Shown here: piece by piece, positions 57,857 through 64,000 of the stretch
Layout of the letters: each line of letters opens with the position of its first letter
Numbering within the stretch: the first letter of the stretch is position 1
Assembly (NCBI RefSeq): GCF_005747095.1
Contig: NZ_SWLG01000003.1
Span: 203,076 to 267,075, forward strand
Length of the DNA: 64,000 nt
DNA from: Exobacillus caeni
GTDB lineage: Bacteria > Bacillota > Bacilli > Bacillales > Guptibacillaceae
Direction of reading: 5' to 3'
Notes under the pieces: generated by a model
Databases searched by the model: none
What the model was told of the DNA's origin: nothing
What the model saw: only the letters and a program-made list of their open reading frames with translations
Translations under genes and position numbers: made by a program

Positions 57857-58824
57857 CAGAAAATCAGAAGCCAAAAGCCGTTGTGATCGGAGGAGGAACA
57901 GGGCTTTCGGTGCTATTGAGGGGACTTAAAACTTTCCCTGTTGATATAACTGCAATCGTGACTGTAGCAGATGATGGAGGAAGCTCAGGGCGTTTGCGGG
58001 ATGAACTTGATATTCCTCCTCCAGGTGATGTGCGCAATGTACTGACGGCACTTGCCGAAGTAGAGCCATTGCTTGAAAGCTTGATGGAACACCGCTTTAG
58101 AAACGGTAACGGCCTTTCCGGCCATTCTATGGGGAACCTGATGCTGGCGGCCATGACCGATATTACAGGAGACTTCGTGCGTGCGATCGGGGAGCTGAGC
58201 CGCGTTTTAAACGTTCGCGGAAAGGTTCTGCCGGCAGCAAACCATAGCATCGTCCTCCATGCGGAAATGACGGACGGTACGATTGTAAAAGGGGAATCTA
58301 AAATTCCAAAGACTAATAAAAAAATAAAGCGTGTCTTTTTATCCCCTGATGATATTAAAGCCCTTCCTGAATCTATAAAGGCCATACGACAGGCAGATAT
58401 TATCATTCTCGGTCCGGGCAGCCTTTATACGAGTATTTTGCCTAACCTGCTTGTTCCGGGCATCGCCGAAGAAATCAGGCGATCAAAAGCGAAGAAAGTG
58501 TATGTCTGCAATGTTATGACCCAGCAGGGGGAAACGGAAGGCTATACAGCAAGCGATCATGTCAAAGCGATTACAGACCATGTTGGCCATCGGTTAATGG
58601 ATACGATTCTTGTGAACAATGCCCAAATTCCGATCGGGCATGCTGAACGTTATGCCGAAGAAAGAGCAGAAGTTGTGCACTATGACGAAAATCGATTGAA
58701 GAGCTTTGGTTTTCGAGTAGTAAGTGATAAAATAATTCAATACGACAAAGAATATATTAGACATGATGCTGTTAAAATGTCTCGTCTTTTGTTAAGTTTG
58801 CTAAAAGATAAAGTAGAACAATAA
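57853..58824 (+). CDS. yvcK: Gluconeogenesis factor YvcK
   Basis: 323 residues of the CofD-like fold. [14 protein letters not shown] at the N-terminus, [26 protein letters not shown] and [15 protein letters not shown] are the family motifs. YvcK binds UDP-GlcNAc and is needed for growth on gluconeogenic carbon sources and for normal cell shape. The ATGA overlap with yvcJ and the 48-base gap to whiA indicate an operon. Confidence 0.95.
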   Translation: MTENQKPKAVVIGGGTGLSVLLRGLKTFPVDITAIVTVADDGGSSGRLRDELDIPPPGDVRNVLTALAEVEPLLESLMEHRFRNGNGLSGHSMGNLMLAAMTDITGDFVRAIGELSRVLNVRGKVLPAANHSIVLHAEMTDGTIVKGESKIPKTNKKIKRVFLSPDDIKALPESIKAIRQADIIILGPGSLYTSILPNLLVPGIAEEIRRSKAKKVYVCNVMTQQGETEGYTASDHVKAITDHVGHRLMDTILVNNAQIPIGHAERYAEERAEVVHYDENRLKSFGFRVVSDKIIQYDKEYIRHDAVKMSRLLLSLLKDKVEQ

Positions 58825-58872
58825 AACCATATGAAGGGTCAGTGGGACCCCTTAGAAAGGGGGAGGCTAAAT

Positions 58873-59817
58873 TTGTCTTTTGCTGCCGATACAAAAAAAG
58901 AATTAACACAACTAGAAATAAAATCGTGCTGTGCGCGGGCTGAATTGGCTGCGCTGATCCGGATGAACGGTTCCATCTCTTTTGGGAACCGGCAGCTCGT
59001 CCTGAACATCCCCACTGAACATGCAGCGATTGCACGTCGAATCTATACGCTGATCAAAAGAGTATACAATTATGACGTGGAGCTTCTTGTCCGGAAAAAA
59101 ATGCGCCTTAAAAAGAATAACGTTTATATCGTCAGGCTCTCCAATAATGCGAAGGAGCTTTTGGAGGATCTGGGAATCATCAATGAACTATTTAGCTTTA
59201 CAAGAGAAATATCTAAAACGGTTACAAAGAAAACCTGTTGCAAACGTTCATACTTACGAGGAGCGTTTCTCGCCGGTGGTTCGATCAATCATCCTGAAAC
59301 ATCTTACCATCTTGAAATCTTCTCGAGCTATGAAGAACATACCCAGTCTCTCTGCGAAATGATGAATGATGTATTTGAGCTGAAGGCGAAGATGCTCGAG
59401 CGTAAAAAGGGATATATCGTCTACATTAAAGAGGGAGAAAAAATCACAGAATTCCTGAACATTGTAGGAGCCCATCGGGCACTGCTGTATTTTGAAGACG
59501 TTAGAATTATGAAAGATATGAGAAATTCCGTCAATCGACTCGTGAATTGTGAAACAGCGAACTTAAACAAAACGGTCGATGCAGCTATGAGACAGGTAGA
59601 GAATATCCGTTTTATCGAGCAGGAAGTAGGGCTCGATATATTGCCGGACAAGCTCAGGGAAATAGCGGAACTTCGGGTGAAGCACCAGGATGTTACACTG
59701 AAGGAACTCGGTGAAATGCTATCAGGTGGAACCATAAGCAAGTCAGGGATCAACCATCGTTTAAGAAAGATAGATGCAATTGCAGAAAAAATACGGGCGG
59801 GAAAACCGGTTACTTGA
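58873..59817 (+). CDS. whiA: WhiA DNA-binding regulator
   Basis: 314 residues: an N-terminal domain related to LAGLIDADG endonucleases (about 1-215, with [16 protein letters not shown] and [22 protein letters not shown]) but without catalytic acids, and a C-terminal helix-turn-helix ([25 protein letters not shown]). In Bacillus it influences division and chromosome segregation. The start is TTG 58873, a few bases after GGGGGAGG and giving [11 protein letters not shown], which fits the family. The 14 codons upstream (from ATG 58831) contain that SD and are not part of the protein. Confidence 0.95.
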   Translation: MSFAADTKKELTQLEIKSCCARAELAALIRMNGSISFGNRQLVLNIPTEHAAIARRIYTLIKRVYNYDVELLVRKKMRLKKNNVYIVRLSNNAKELLEDLGIINELFSFTREISKTVTKKTCCKRSYLRGAFLAGGSINHPETSYHLEIFSSYEEHTQSLCEMMNDVFELKAKMLERKKGYIVYIKEGEKITEFLNIVGAHRALLYFEDVRIMKDMRNSVNRLVNCETANLNKTVDAAMRQVENIRFIEQEVGLDILPDKLREIAELRVKHQDVTLKELGEMLSGGTISKSGINHRLRKIDAIAEKIRAGKPVT

Positions 59818-60015
59818 TTTTCCGCTTTTTTTCAAAAACTATGTAAGCGTAACCAGGTTGTTCTCCTGTTCGAGAAGAAGGCAACAAAAAACCTGCTGGA
59901 TAAATGAATGTTTACATAGATGGAATGATGGCAGGACTTTTGGATAGAAGGAAGTATTAAATATAGAAATAGATCTGGTAAAGGAAACTTGAATGAATAG
60001 AGGGAGGAATACAGG

Positions 60016-60270
60016 TTGGTAGAAAAGGAACTCGTCGTAAAGCTTGAAACTGGTTTGCAAGCAAGGCCGGCTGCACTTTTTGTCCAGGAGGCAAATCGCT
60101 TCCAGTCAGAAATTTTTTTAGAAAAAGACGGAAAGAAAGTCAATGCAAAAAGCATTATGGGAATCATGAGCCTTGCAGTAAGCACAGGTTCTAAAGTAAT
60201 CATTACAACAGACGGTAACGATGAAGTTGATGCAATGGAAGCGCTGACTGAGTTTGTCAAAGGTGAGTAG
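60016..60270 (+). CDS. crh: Crh, catabolite-repression HPr paralogue
   Basis: 84 residues, HPr-like. Position 15 is Gln (GLQARPAA) where HPr has the phosphorylatable His, so it cannot work in sugar transport. Ser46 is kept (NAKSIMGIMSL), the site modified by HprK, after which Crh acts as CcpA co-repressor. The start is TTG 60016 after AGGGAGGA. Its kinase HprK (22123) and possible targets (tctC cre site, glpK) are in the window. The 198 bases between whiA and crh show no other feature. Confidence 0.96.
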   Translation: MVEKELVVKLETGLQARPAALFVQEANRFQSEIFLEKDGKKVNAKSIMGIMSLAVSTGSKVIITTDGNDEVDAMEALTEFVKGE

Positions 60271-60331
60271 CTCGCAACAGGAAGGCTTAATGGAAAAGAA
60301 AATCTTCTTTGCTTTAAAGCCATCCATATAA

Positions 60332-60363
60332 AAAAATCCCTCTTTTGGTTAAGAGGGATTTTT
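60332..60363. terminator. Bidirectional terminator between crh and clpP
   Basis: A perfect 13-bp stem AAAAATCCCTCTT/AAGAGGGATTTTT with a six-base loop. The A-run and T-run flank it symmetrically, so it works for both convergent genes. Confidence 0.9.
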
Positions 60364-60372
60364 GATCATCTT

Positions 60373-60957
60373 TTATTTCTTTTCAAGCACTTCATCGATC
60401 AAACCGTATTCTTTAGCTTCTGCTGCTTCCATGAAGCGGTCACGGTCAGTATCGCGCTCGATCGTTTCAATATCCTGCCCGGAACGTTCAGCAAGAATTT
60501 TATTGATCTTTTCACGCATTGCGATGATACGCTTCGCATGGATTTCGATATCCGTTGCCTGTCCCTGCGTGCCGCCAAGCGGTTGGTGAATCATAACTTC
60601 ACTGTTCGGAAGGGCATAGCGTTTACCCATCTCACCAGCAGTTAACAGGAATGCTCCCATTGATGCTGCCATACCGATACAGATTGTTGATACATCAGGC
60701 TTAATGAAGTTCATCGTATCATAAATAGCCATACCAGCTGTGATCGATCCTCCTGGACTGTTAATATATAACGAAATATCTTTATCGGGATCTTCAGCAG
60801 CAAGGAATAAAAGCTGTGCAACTACTGTGTTTGCAACGTTGTCATCGATTGCGCTTCCAAGCATGATGATTCGGTCTTTTAATAGGCGGGAATAAATGTC
60901 ATAAGCTCTTTCGCCACGGTTCGTTTGTTCGATTACTGTAGGGACTAAAATACTCAT
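60373..60957 (-). CDS. clpP: ATP-dependent Clp protease proteolytic subunit
   Basis: 194 residues. Catalytic triad Ser99 (GMAASMGAF), His124 (MIHQPLGG) and Asp near 173 (ERDTDRDRF). Fourteen subunits form the barrel that degrades proteins fed by ClpC, ClpX or ClpE. GAGGAT/AAAGGAGGA lies before ATG 60957. Expression is expected to be repressed by CtsR through the site at 61031. Confidence 0.98.
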   Translation of the reverse strand: MSILVPTVIEQTNRGERAYDIYSRLLKDRIIMLGSAIDDNVANTVVAQLLFLAAEDPDKDISLYINSPGGSITAGMAIYDTMNFIKPDVSTICIGMAASMGAFLLTAGEMGKRYALPNSEVMIHQPLGGTQGQATDIEIHAKRIIAMREKINKILAERSGQDIETIERDTDRDRFMEAAEAKEYGLIDEVLEKK

Positions 60958-61017
60958 TGAAAATCCTCCTTTTAATTAACTGATCATAACAGGTCTTATG
61001 TACGTTTCTGTAATCCA

Positions 61018-61047
61018 ATCATACAAAAAAGGTCAGGATAGGTCAAA
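61018..61047 (-). promoter_or_regulatory. clpP promoter overlapped by a CtsR-like operator
   Basis: On the minus strand TTGACC and TATGAT are 17 bases apart. On the plus strand 61031-61047 reads GGTCAGG-ATA-GGTCAAA, two direct heptads of the CtsR consensus RGTCAAA with three-base spacing (the first has two changes). The operator covers the -35 and spacer, as in other CtsR-controlled clpP genes. Confidence 0.75.
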
Positions 61048-61143
61048 TGTTACGCGTTGAAAAATCCTGAAGAAATTGAAATCAGTTATTTTATTAATAG
61101 TAACCTGCCGCTGGTTTTATGCTCCTCAACCATTTTCCCCTTT

Positions 61144-61548
61144 TTATTTTGATTTAAACCGTTGATTTTGCTGATTTGCTAAAACATTTCCGGGGTGAGG
61201 ATTTGAAAGGTATGAATAAAGCAAATTTTCCACCTTATTACGGATTCGATCCACTGAATAGTTAAACCTTTTTTCATATCCTCTATGATAAATCGTATAT
61301 TCAATATATCCCCTCGATTGTTTACCCTCCATCACCTTTATGGAAGCTCTCCTCAAGAAAAACTTGCTCTCTTTTAAATCATAGGAGACACGGGCCATCG
61401 TTAATTCCAATAACCTTATGTAAGGACCGGGCAGTTTAAAAGATATTTTTTTAATATTGCTTAAGTCCAGCTCTATAACTTTCTTTACATAGGGGAGAAT
61501 AATAAAGCGTACGATATGTTGTAATTCTTCCTGTTGAAGTTCATTCAT
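61144..61548 (-). CDS. Unknown protein with LexA-type operator
   Basis: I do not recognise this 134-residue protein. It is basic, predicted mostly alpha/beta, without signal peptide or membrane helix. Features: an N-terminal helix (NELQQEELQHIVRFIILPYVKKVIEL), SFKLPGPYIRLLELTMARVSYDL, a Lys/Arg-rich stretch (ESKFFLRRASIKVMEG), then YIEYTIYHRGYEKRFNYSVDRIRNKVENLLYSYL and a Gln/Asn-rich tail. Basic and aromatic residues would suit nucleic-acid or protein binding, but that is a guess. The start is ATG 61548, six bases after GAGGAGG; the open frame continues to 61692 without a ribosome site. A consensus promoter and LexA-like box lie directly upstream. Confidence 0.75.
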   Translation of the reverse strand: MNELQQEELQHIVRFIILPYVKKVIELDLSNIKKISFKLPGPYIRLLELTMARVSYDLKESKFFLRRASIKVMEGKQSRGYIEYTIYHRGYEKRFNYSVDRIRNKVENLLYSYLSNPHPGNVLANQQNQRFKSK

Positions 61549-61572
61549 TGTTATCCTCCTCACCCGCGTCAT

Positions 61573-61586
61573 CGAACGTACGTTTG
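61573..61586 (-). promoter_or_regulatory. LexA (DinR)-like box before the unknown gene
   Basis: CGAACGTACGTTTG fits the Bacillus consensus CGAACRNRYGTTYC at 13 of 14 positions. It starts five bases downstream of the -10 and so covers the expected transcription start. It is a better match than the uvrB box in this window. Confidence 0.7.
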
Positions 61587-61591
61587 TATAT

Positions 61592-61620
61592 AACATACTA
61601 TGCCCGAATGCTGGAGTCAA
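61592..61620 (-). promoter_or_regulatory. SigA-type promoter of the unknown gene
   Basis: On the minus strand TTGACT (61620-61615) and TATGTT (61597-61592) are 17 bases apart, 44 bases before the ATG. Confidence 0.7.
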
Positions 61621-61725
61621 TAACCATGGAGATGAAACGATTTTAGCGGGAGGGGAGAACGGCAGGTTTTTCTCTAAAAAACAAAAAACCATCCATTGGT
61701 AGATGGATGGGACTAAGTATATGTA

Positions 61726-61804
61726 TGGCGCGCCCGGAGGGATTCGAACCCCCGACAGACGTGGTACCGGAAACCACCGCTCTATCCGACTGAGCTACGG
61801 GCGC
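61726..61804 (-). tRNA. tRNA-Arg (anticodon CCG)
   Basis: On the minus strand the cloverleaf reads: acceptor GCGCCCG/CGGGCGC, D stem GCTC/GAGC, anticodon stem GTGGT/ACCAC with loop TTCCGGT (anticodon CCG, reading CGG), T stem GGGGG/CCCTC with TTCGAAT, discriminator G and an encoded CCA (61728-61726). The variable region (GTCTGTC) is seven bases by this fold, longer than the usual five. In B. subtilis a tRNA-Arg also lies beside clpP. Confidence 0.95.
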
Positions 61805-62051
61805 ATAAAAGTATTTTAATCAGTGACAGAGATTAATATATCATATTTTTCTACTCTGCGCAATACTTACTTCTGCGAAACTACTCTGAGATCTCTTTAT
61901 CATCAAGTAACTATCGTATTTCTTATATTTGACGCTAAAAATATACGTAAATGTTTGTCATGTTATTCAGGCATAGGGAATAAAAAGGTTTTAGAAGTGT
62001 ATTTCACCCCCGATCAAGGTCATACTAACTAAAAAAACGGGGGCAGAGCCA

Positions 62052-62336
62052 TTGAAAATCTCCAAAAATGAAAACAAGAAACTAAGCGATATCATCGATC
62101 AGTTAACTGATGGCCTTGATTCGCTCGTAGAAATTTATAACGATTCAGAAGAGGATGTTCCGTTAATCGCCTTTAAACCAAACGTAGTGGAAAGTATTGA
62201 AAAGGCTAAAAAGGTATATGGAGCAAAGCATGTGGATGACAAGATCAATAAGATTGTCCAGGAGACTCTTTCCTGGCTTCCGTTAGATGAGATAGACCTG
62301 GGTGATGAAGAGGAGGAAGAGGACGATGATGATTGA
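62052..62336 (+). CDS. Small acidic orphan protein
   Basis: 94 residues, not recognised. A helical, charged body (KKLSDIIDQLTDGLDSLVEIY, VESIEKAKKVYGAKHVDDKINKIVQETLSWLPL) ends in an extreme acidic tail, DLGDEEEEEDDDD. The start is TTG 62052 with GGGGGC upstream, a weak site. A terminator stem overlaps the stop codon, supporting a real gene. Acidic tails occur in chaperone-like or nucleic-acid-mimicking proteins, but nothing here proves such a role. No relation to the neighbouring genes is evident. Confidence 0.6.
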   Translation: MKISKNENKKLSDIIDQLTDGLDSLVEIYNDSEEDVPLIAFKPNVVESIEKAKKVYGAKHVDDKINKIVQETLSWLPLDEIDLGDEEEEEDDDD

Positions 62337-62350
62337 TCCTCTTCTTTTTA
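62316..62350 (+). terminator. Terminator overlapping the acidic orphan's stop
   Basis: The perfect 8-bp stem GAAGAGGA/TCCTCTTC (62316-62323, 62337-62344) encloses the stop codon and ends in TTTTTA. A second weak stem GAGAAGAC/GTCTTCTC lies at 62374-62410. Confidence 0.65.
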
Positions 62351-62555
62351 CGTATAGGGAAGTATAAGCAAAAGAGAAGACTCGACATCGATAGAGTAAG
62401 CCGTCTTCTCCTTATAGGTTGCTGGTCAGCGGTTTTTTAGTTATCAACATTGTGGAAAACAAACCTGTGGATAATGTGGATAAAGTTACTATGAGCTTAA
62501 AAACAAATATATAAACTGTGGATAGAGATGTGTATATGTTAATAGTTTTGATCAA

Positions 62556-62843
62556 TCAGGTATCTTCTTCGTCGCACCCTTTATTTGAGTCCTTTTTCTT
62601 AAAAGTTCCGTTCATCGTGTTTTTGAATCCAGAATGTAAACCGGTTGCACATAGACCGAGCCAGAGGCCGACCAGGAAAGATTTCTTAAAATCTCCCGGT
62701 GCTACATAAATCAAACTCAGTACGATCCCGACTACTATTGATAAGACCGGCGATAGGCGGGAAGACATCCCAAAAATTCTTGCAAGTTGAACTAGTCCAA
62801 TAATCACTGGCAACAAGGCAACTCCATAAACACTGATGTCCAT
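62556..62843 (-). CDS. Holin-like small membrane protein
   Basis: 95 residues. The N-terminus points out with no signal; hydrophobic segments lie at about 5-20, 30-50 and 56-72, followed by a charged tail (FKKKDSNKGCDEEDT). The pattern LLPVIIGLVQLARIFGM...SPVLSIVVGIVLSLIY...GLWLGLCATGLHSG resembles small phage holins found in Bacillus and Listeria phages. No endolysin or other phage gene is next to it, so it is either a domesticated remnant or an unrelated membrane protein. Start ATG 62843 after AAGGAGGGGC. Confidence 0.65.
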   Translation of the reverse strand: MDISVYGVALLPVIIGLVQLARIFGMSSRLSPVLSIVVGIVLSLIYVAPGDFKKSFLVGLWLGLCATGLHSGFKNTMNGTFKKKDSNKGCDEEDT

Positions 62844-63051
62844 GACTGCCCCTCCTTATTTCTTTCATATTTACTAGTTTATGCAGCATTTAATAGAACG
62901 GAACAGGCATGTTTACTATATTTATGAGATAACGATCGTGATGGACAGGTATTGTTAAATAAGATGATGGAGAGTTTGTATCCAGAATGTAACTGGGAGA
63001 TGGTATACCTATGTGGATAAGAGTTAACTAAAATATAAAAGAGGGGATAAA

Positions 63052-63897
63052 GTGAAAGATTCAAAGATAACACTTCATGACCAGGCAGTTCATCTAGTCG
63101 ATTATGGTGGAGAAGGAGAGGTTGTTCTTTGCGTCCATGGCTTAACGGCGAATGCGAGGTGCTGGGATTCCGTAGCTGAGCGTTTAACAAGTCACTTTCG
63201 TGTACTGGCGATTGATTTAAAAGGAAGAGGGGACAGCCAAAAGCCTGATTCAGGTTATTCAATCTCACAGCATACAGAAGATATAAAGGCGTTGATCGAT
63301 GTTCTTGGTTTAGAAAAAGTAATTTACATGGGTCATTCTTTAGGGGCTCTTATAGGCGTTTGTTTCGCTGCGACTTATCCACAATATCTCTCAAAACTGA
63401 TTCTGGTGGATGGAGCAGCTAATCTAGACGGACAAGTATTTGAAATGATCAGGCCGGCGGTTGAACGGCTTGGCATAACGTATTCTAGTTATCAATCATA
63501 TATTTTAGAAATGAAAAAGAATCCATTTTTAGATAAGTGGAACGAATATATTGAACAGTACTTTTATTCCGATGTTGATCACTTTCCGGATGGTTCCGTT
63601 CGGTCTAAAGTGAGTCAAGGAGCGATTAAGGCAGAGCTTGATTCTCTTGAGAAAACCGATATTAACAGCCATCATAAATCGATTCAAACCCCAACGCTGC
63701 TTCTATGGGCGCAGGATTCATTCAAGAATGGAAAAACCTTTATGCTTTCAAGAGAAAAAGGAAAAGCACTTGCTGAAAAGTGGCCGGAAAGCCGCTTTGT
63801 AGAAATAGAAGGTGCGAACCATTACAGCATTATTTTTAATGAATATAATGTTTTGGTAAAAGAGATTAAAAATTTCATAAATCCTAAAATGCTTTAA
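63052..63897 (+). CDS. Alpha/beta-fold hydrolase
   Basis: 281 residues. Oxyanion motif HGLTANARCW, nucleophile elbow GHSLGA (Ser near 99), catalytic Asp in LLLWAQDSF and His in GANHYSIIF. This is the general fold of esterases, haloperoxidases and C-C hydrolases; the substrate is unknown. The start is GTG 63052 after GAGGGGAT. The stop is 10 bases from the left end of the insertion sequence. The 208 bases upstream hold no other feature. Confidence 0.88.
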   Translation: MKDSKITLHDQAVHLVDYGGEGEVVLCVHGLTANARCWDSVAERLTSHFRVLAIDLKGRGDSQKPDSGYSISQHTEDIKALIDVLGLEKVIYMGHSLGALIGVCFAATYPQYLSKLILVDGAANLDGQVFEMIRPAVERLGITYSSYQSYILEMKKNPFLDKWNEYIEQYFYSDVDHFPDGSVRSKVSQGAIKAELDSLEKTDINSHHKSIQTPTLLLWAQDSFKNGKTFMLSREKGKALAEKWPESRFVEIEGANHYSIIFNEYNVLVKEIKNFINPKML

Positions 63898-63914
63898 AGA
63901 GTCTTTTGGTACCG

Positions 63915-63954
63915 ACCCCCGAAAGTTAGAGTAATAAATCTAACTTTCGGGGGT
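63915..63954 (+). promoter_or_regulatory. Perfect hairpin over the IS left end and orfA ribosome site
   Basis: A 16-bp perfect inverted repeat ACCCCCGAAAGTTAGA/TCTAACTTTCGGGGGT with loop GTAATAAA. The 3' arm ends in the SD GGGGGT, seven bases before the orfA ATG, and GTTTTT follows. Transcripts entering from outside would fold this stem and hide the SD, or terminate. Confidence 0.7.
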
Positions 63955-63960
63955 GTTTTT

Positions 63961-64000
63961 ATGGCCAAATATAGTGAGGAATTTAAAATAAAACTTGTCA
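63961..64000 (+). CDS. IS3-family transposase OrfA (partial)
   Basis: Only 13 complete codons are present: MAKYSEEFKIKLV, the usual start of IS3-family OrfA, a helix-turn-helix DNA-binding protein that recognises the element ends. OrfA and the OrfAB fusion made by -1 frameshifting carry out transposition. The gene runs off the window. Confidence 0.75.
   Translation, partial: MAKYSEEFKIKLV

Larger units (their letters stand above)
63907..64000 (+). mobile_element. Left end of an IS3-family (IS150-like) insertion sequence
   Basis: TGGTACCGACCCCCGAAAGT resembles the terminal repeats of IS150-group elements, which begin with TG and contain ACCCCC-AAAGTTAGA. An orfA-type reading frame follows. 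The right end lies outside the window, so element length, terminal-repeat match and target duplication cannot be determined. The exact left boundary is therefore approximate. Confidence 0.75.

Noticed and set aside
61823..62032. Open frame of 69 codons between the tRNA and the acidic orphan
   Set aside because: No ribosome site, Cys/Ser-rich composition unlike a real protein, no recognisable motif.

Overview
This window is chromosomal DNA from a member of the Bacillaceae related to, but not the same as, Bacillus subtilis. Three things support this: low-to-moderate G+C, strong GGAGG-type ribosome sites with frequent TTG/GTG starts, and gene order. The conserved backbone secA-prfB-yvjA-cccB-ftsEX-ctpB-minJ-csbA-uvrBA-yvl-hprK-lgt-yvoD-ppaX-yvoF-hisZGDBHAFI-yvcD-trxB-yvcIJK-whiA-crh-clpP-tRNA-Arg matches B. 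subtilis from memory. I cannot name the genus from sequence alone.

Layout. 1-9436: the secA tail, RF2 with its programmed frameshift, a YitT-type membrane protein, a lipoprotein cytochrome c, the FtsEX complex followed by a secreted coiled-coil/M23 hydrolase, the CtpB protease, MinJ and CsbA. 9491-18346: a TauE-type exporter, uvrBA behind a LexA-like box, and the yvlABCD envelope-stress genes behind a SigW-type promoter. 18510-21843: glycerol catabolism (glpK, glpD). 22123-26036: hprK-lgt-yvoD-ppaX-yvoF. 26054-46410: a block of about 20 kb separating yvoF from hisZ, which are neighbours in B. subtilis. It holds a peptide-scavenging cluster (amidohydrolase, Lrp-type regulator, M42 and M55 peptidases, Dpp ABC transporter, S9 peptidase, pyroglutamyl peptidase), a two-component system facing a tctCBA tricarboxylate transporter, a methionine aminopeptidase and a Ca2+/H+ exchanger. 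46603-53191: the complete histidine operon. 53374-60957: yvcD, trxB, yvcIJK-whiA, crh and clpP. 61144-64000: an unknown gene with a LexA-like operator, tRNA-Arg, an acidic orphan, a holin-like protein, an alpha/beta hydrolase and the left end of an IS3-family insertion sequence.

How the genes work together. Division and wall remodelling (FtsEX, M23 protein, MinJ, CtpB), carbon control (HprK, Crh, GlpK with the HPr-target His232, YvcK, a cre-like site before tctC), DNA damage (two LexA-like boxes) and proteostasis (ClpP under a CtsR-like operator) share the window. The peptide cluster forms a chain: extracellular binding protein, ABC importer, then cytoplasmic peptidases of differing specificity.

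The items most worth a second look are a three-copy family of modular hairpin repeats (10450, 16280, 45129), an apparently SOS-controlled gene of unknown function (61144-61548), and a response regulator broken by a one-base frameshift (about 40725).
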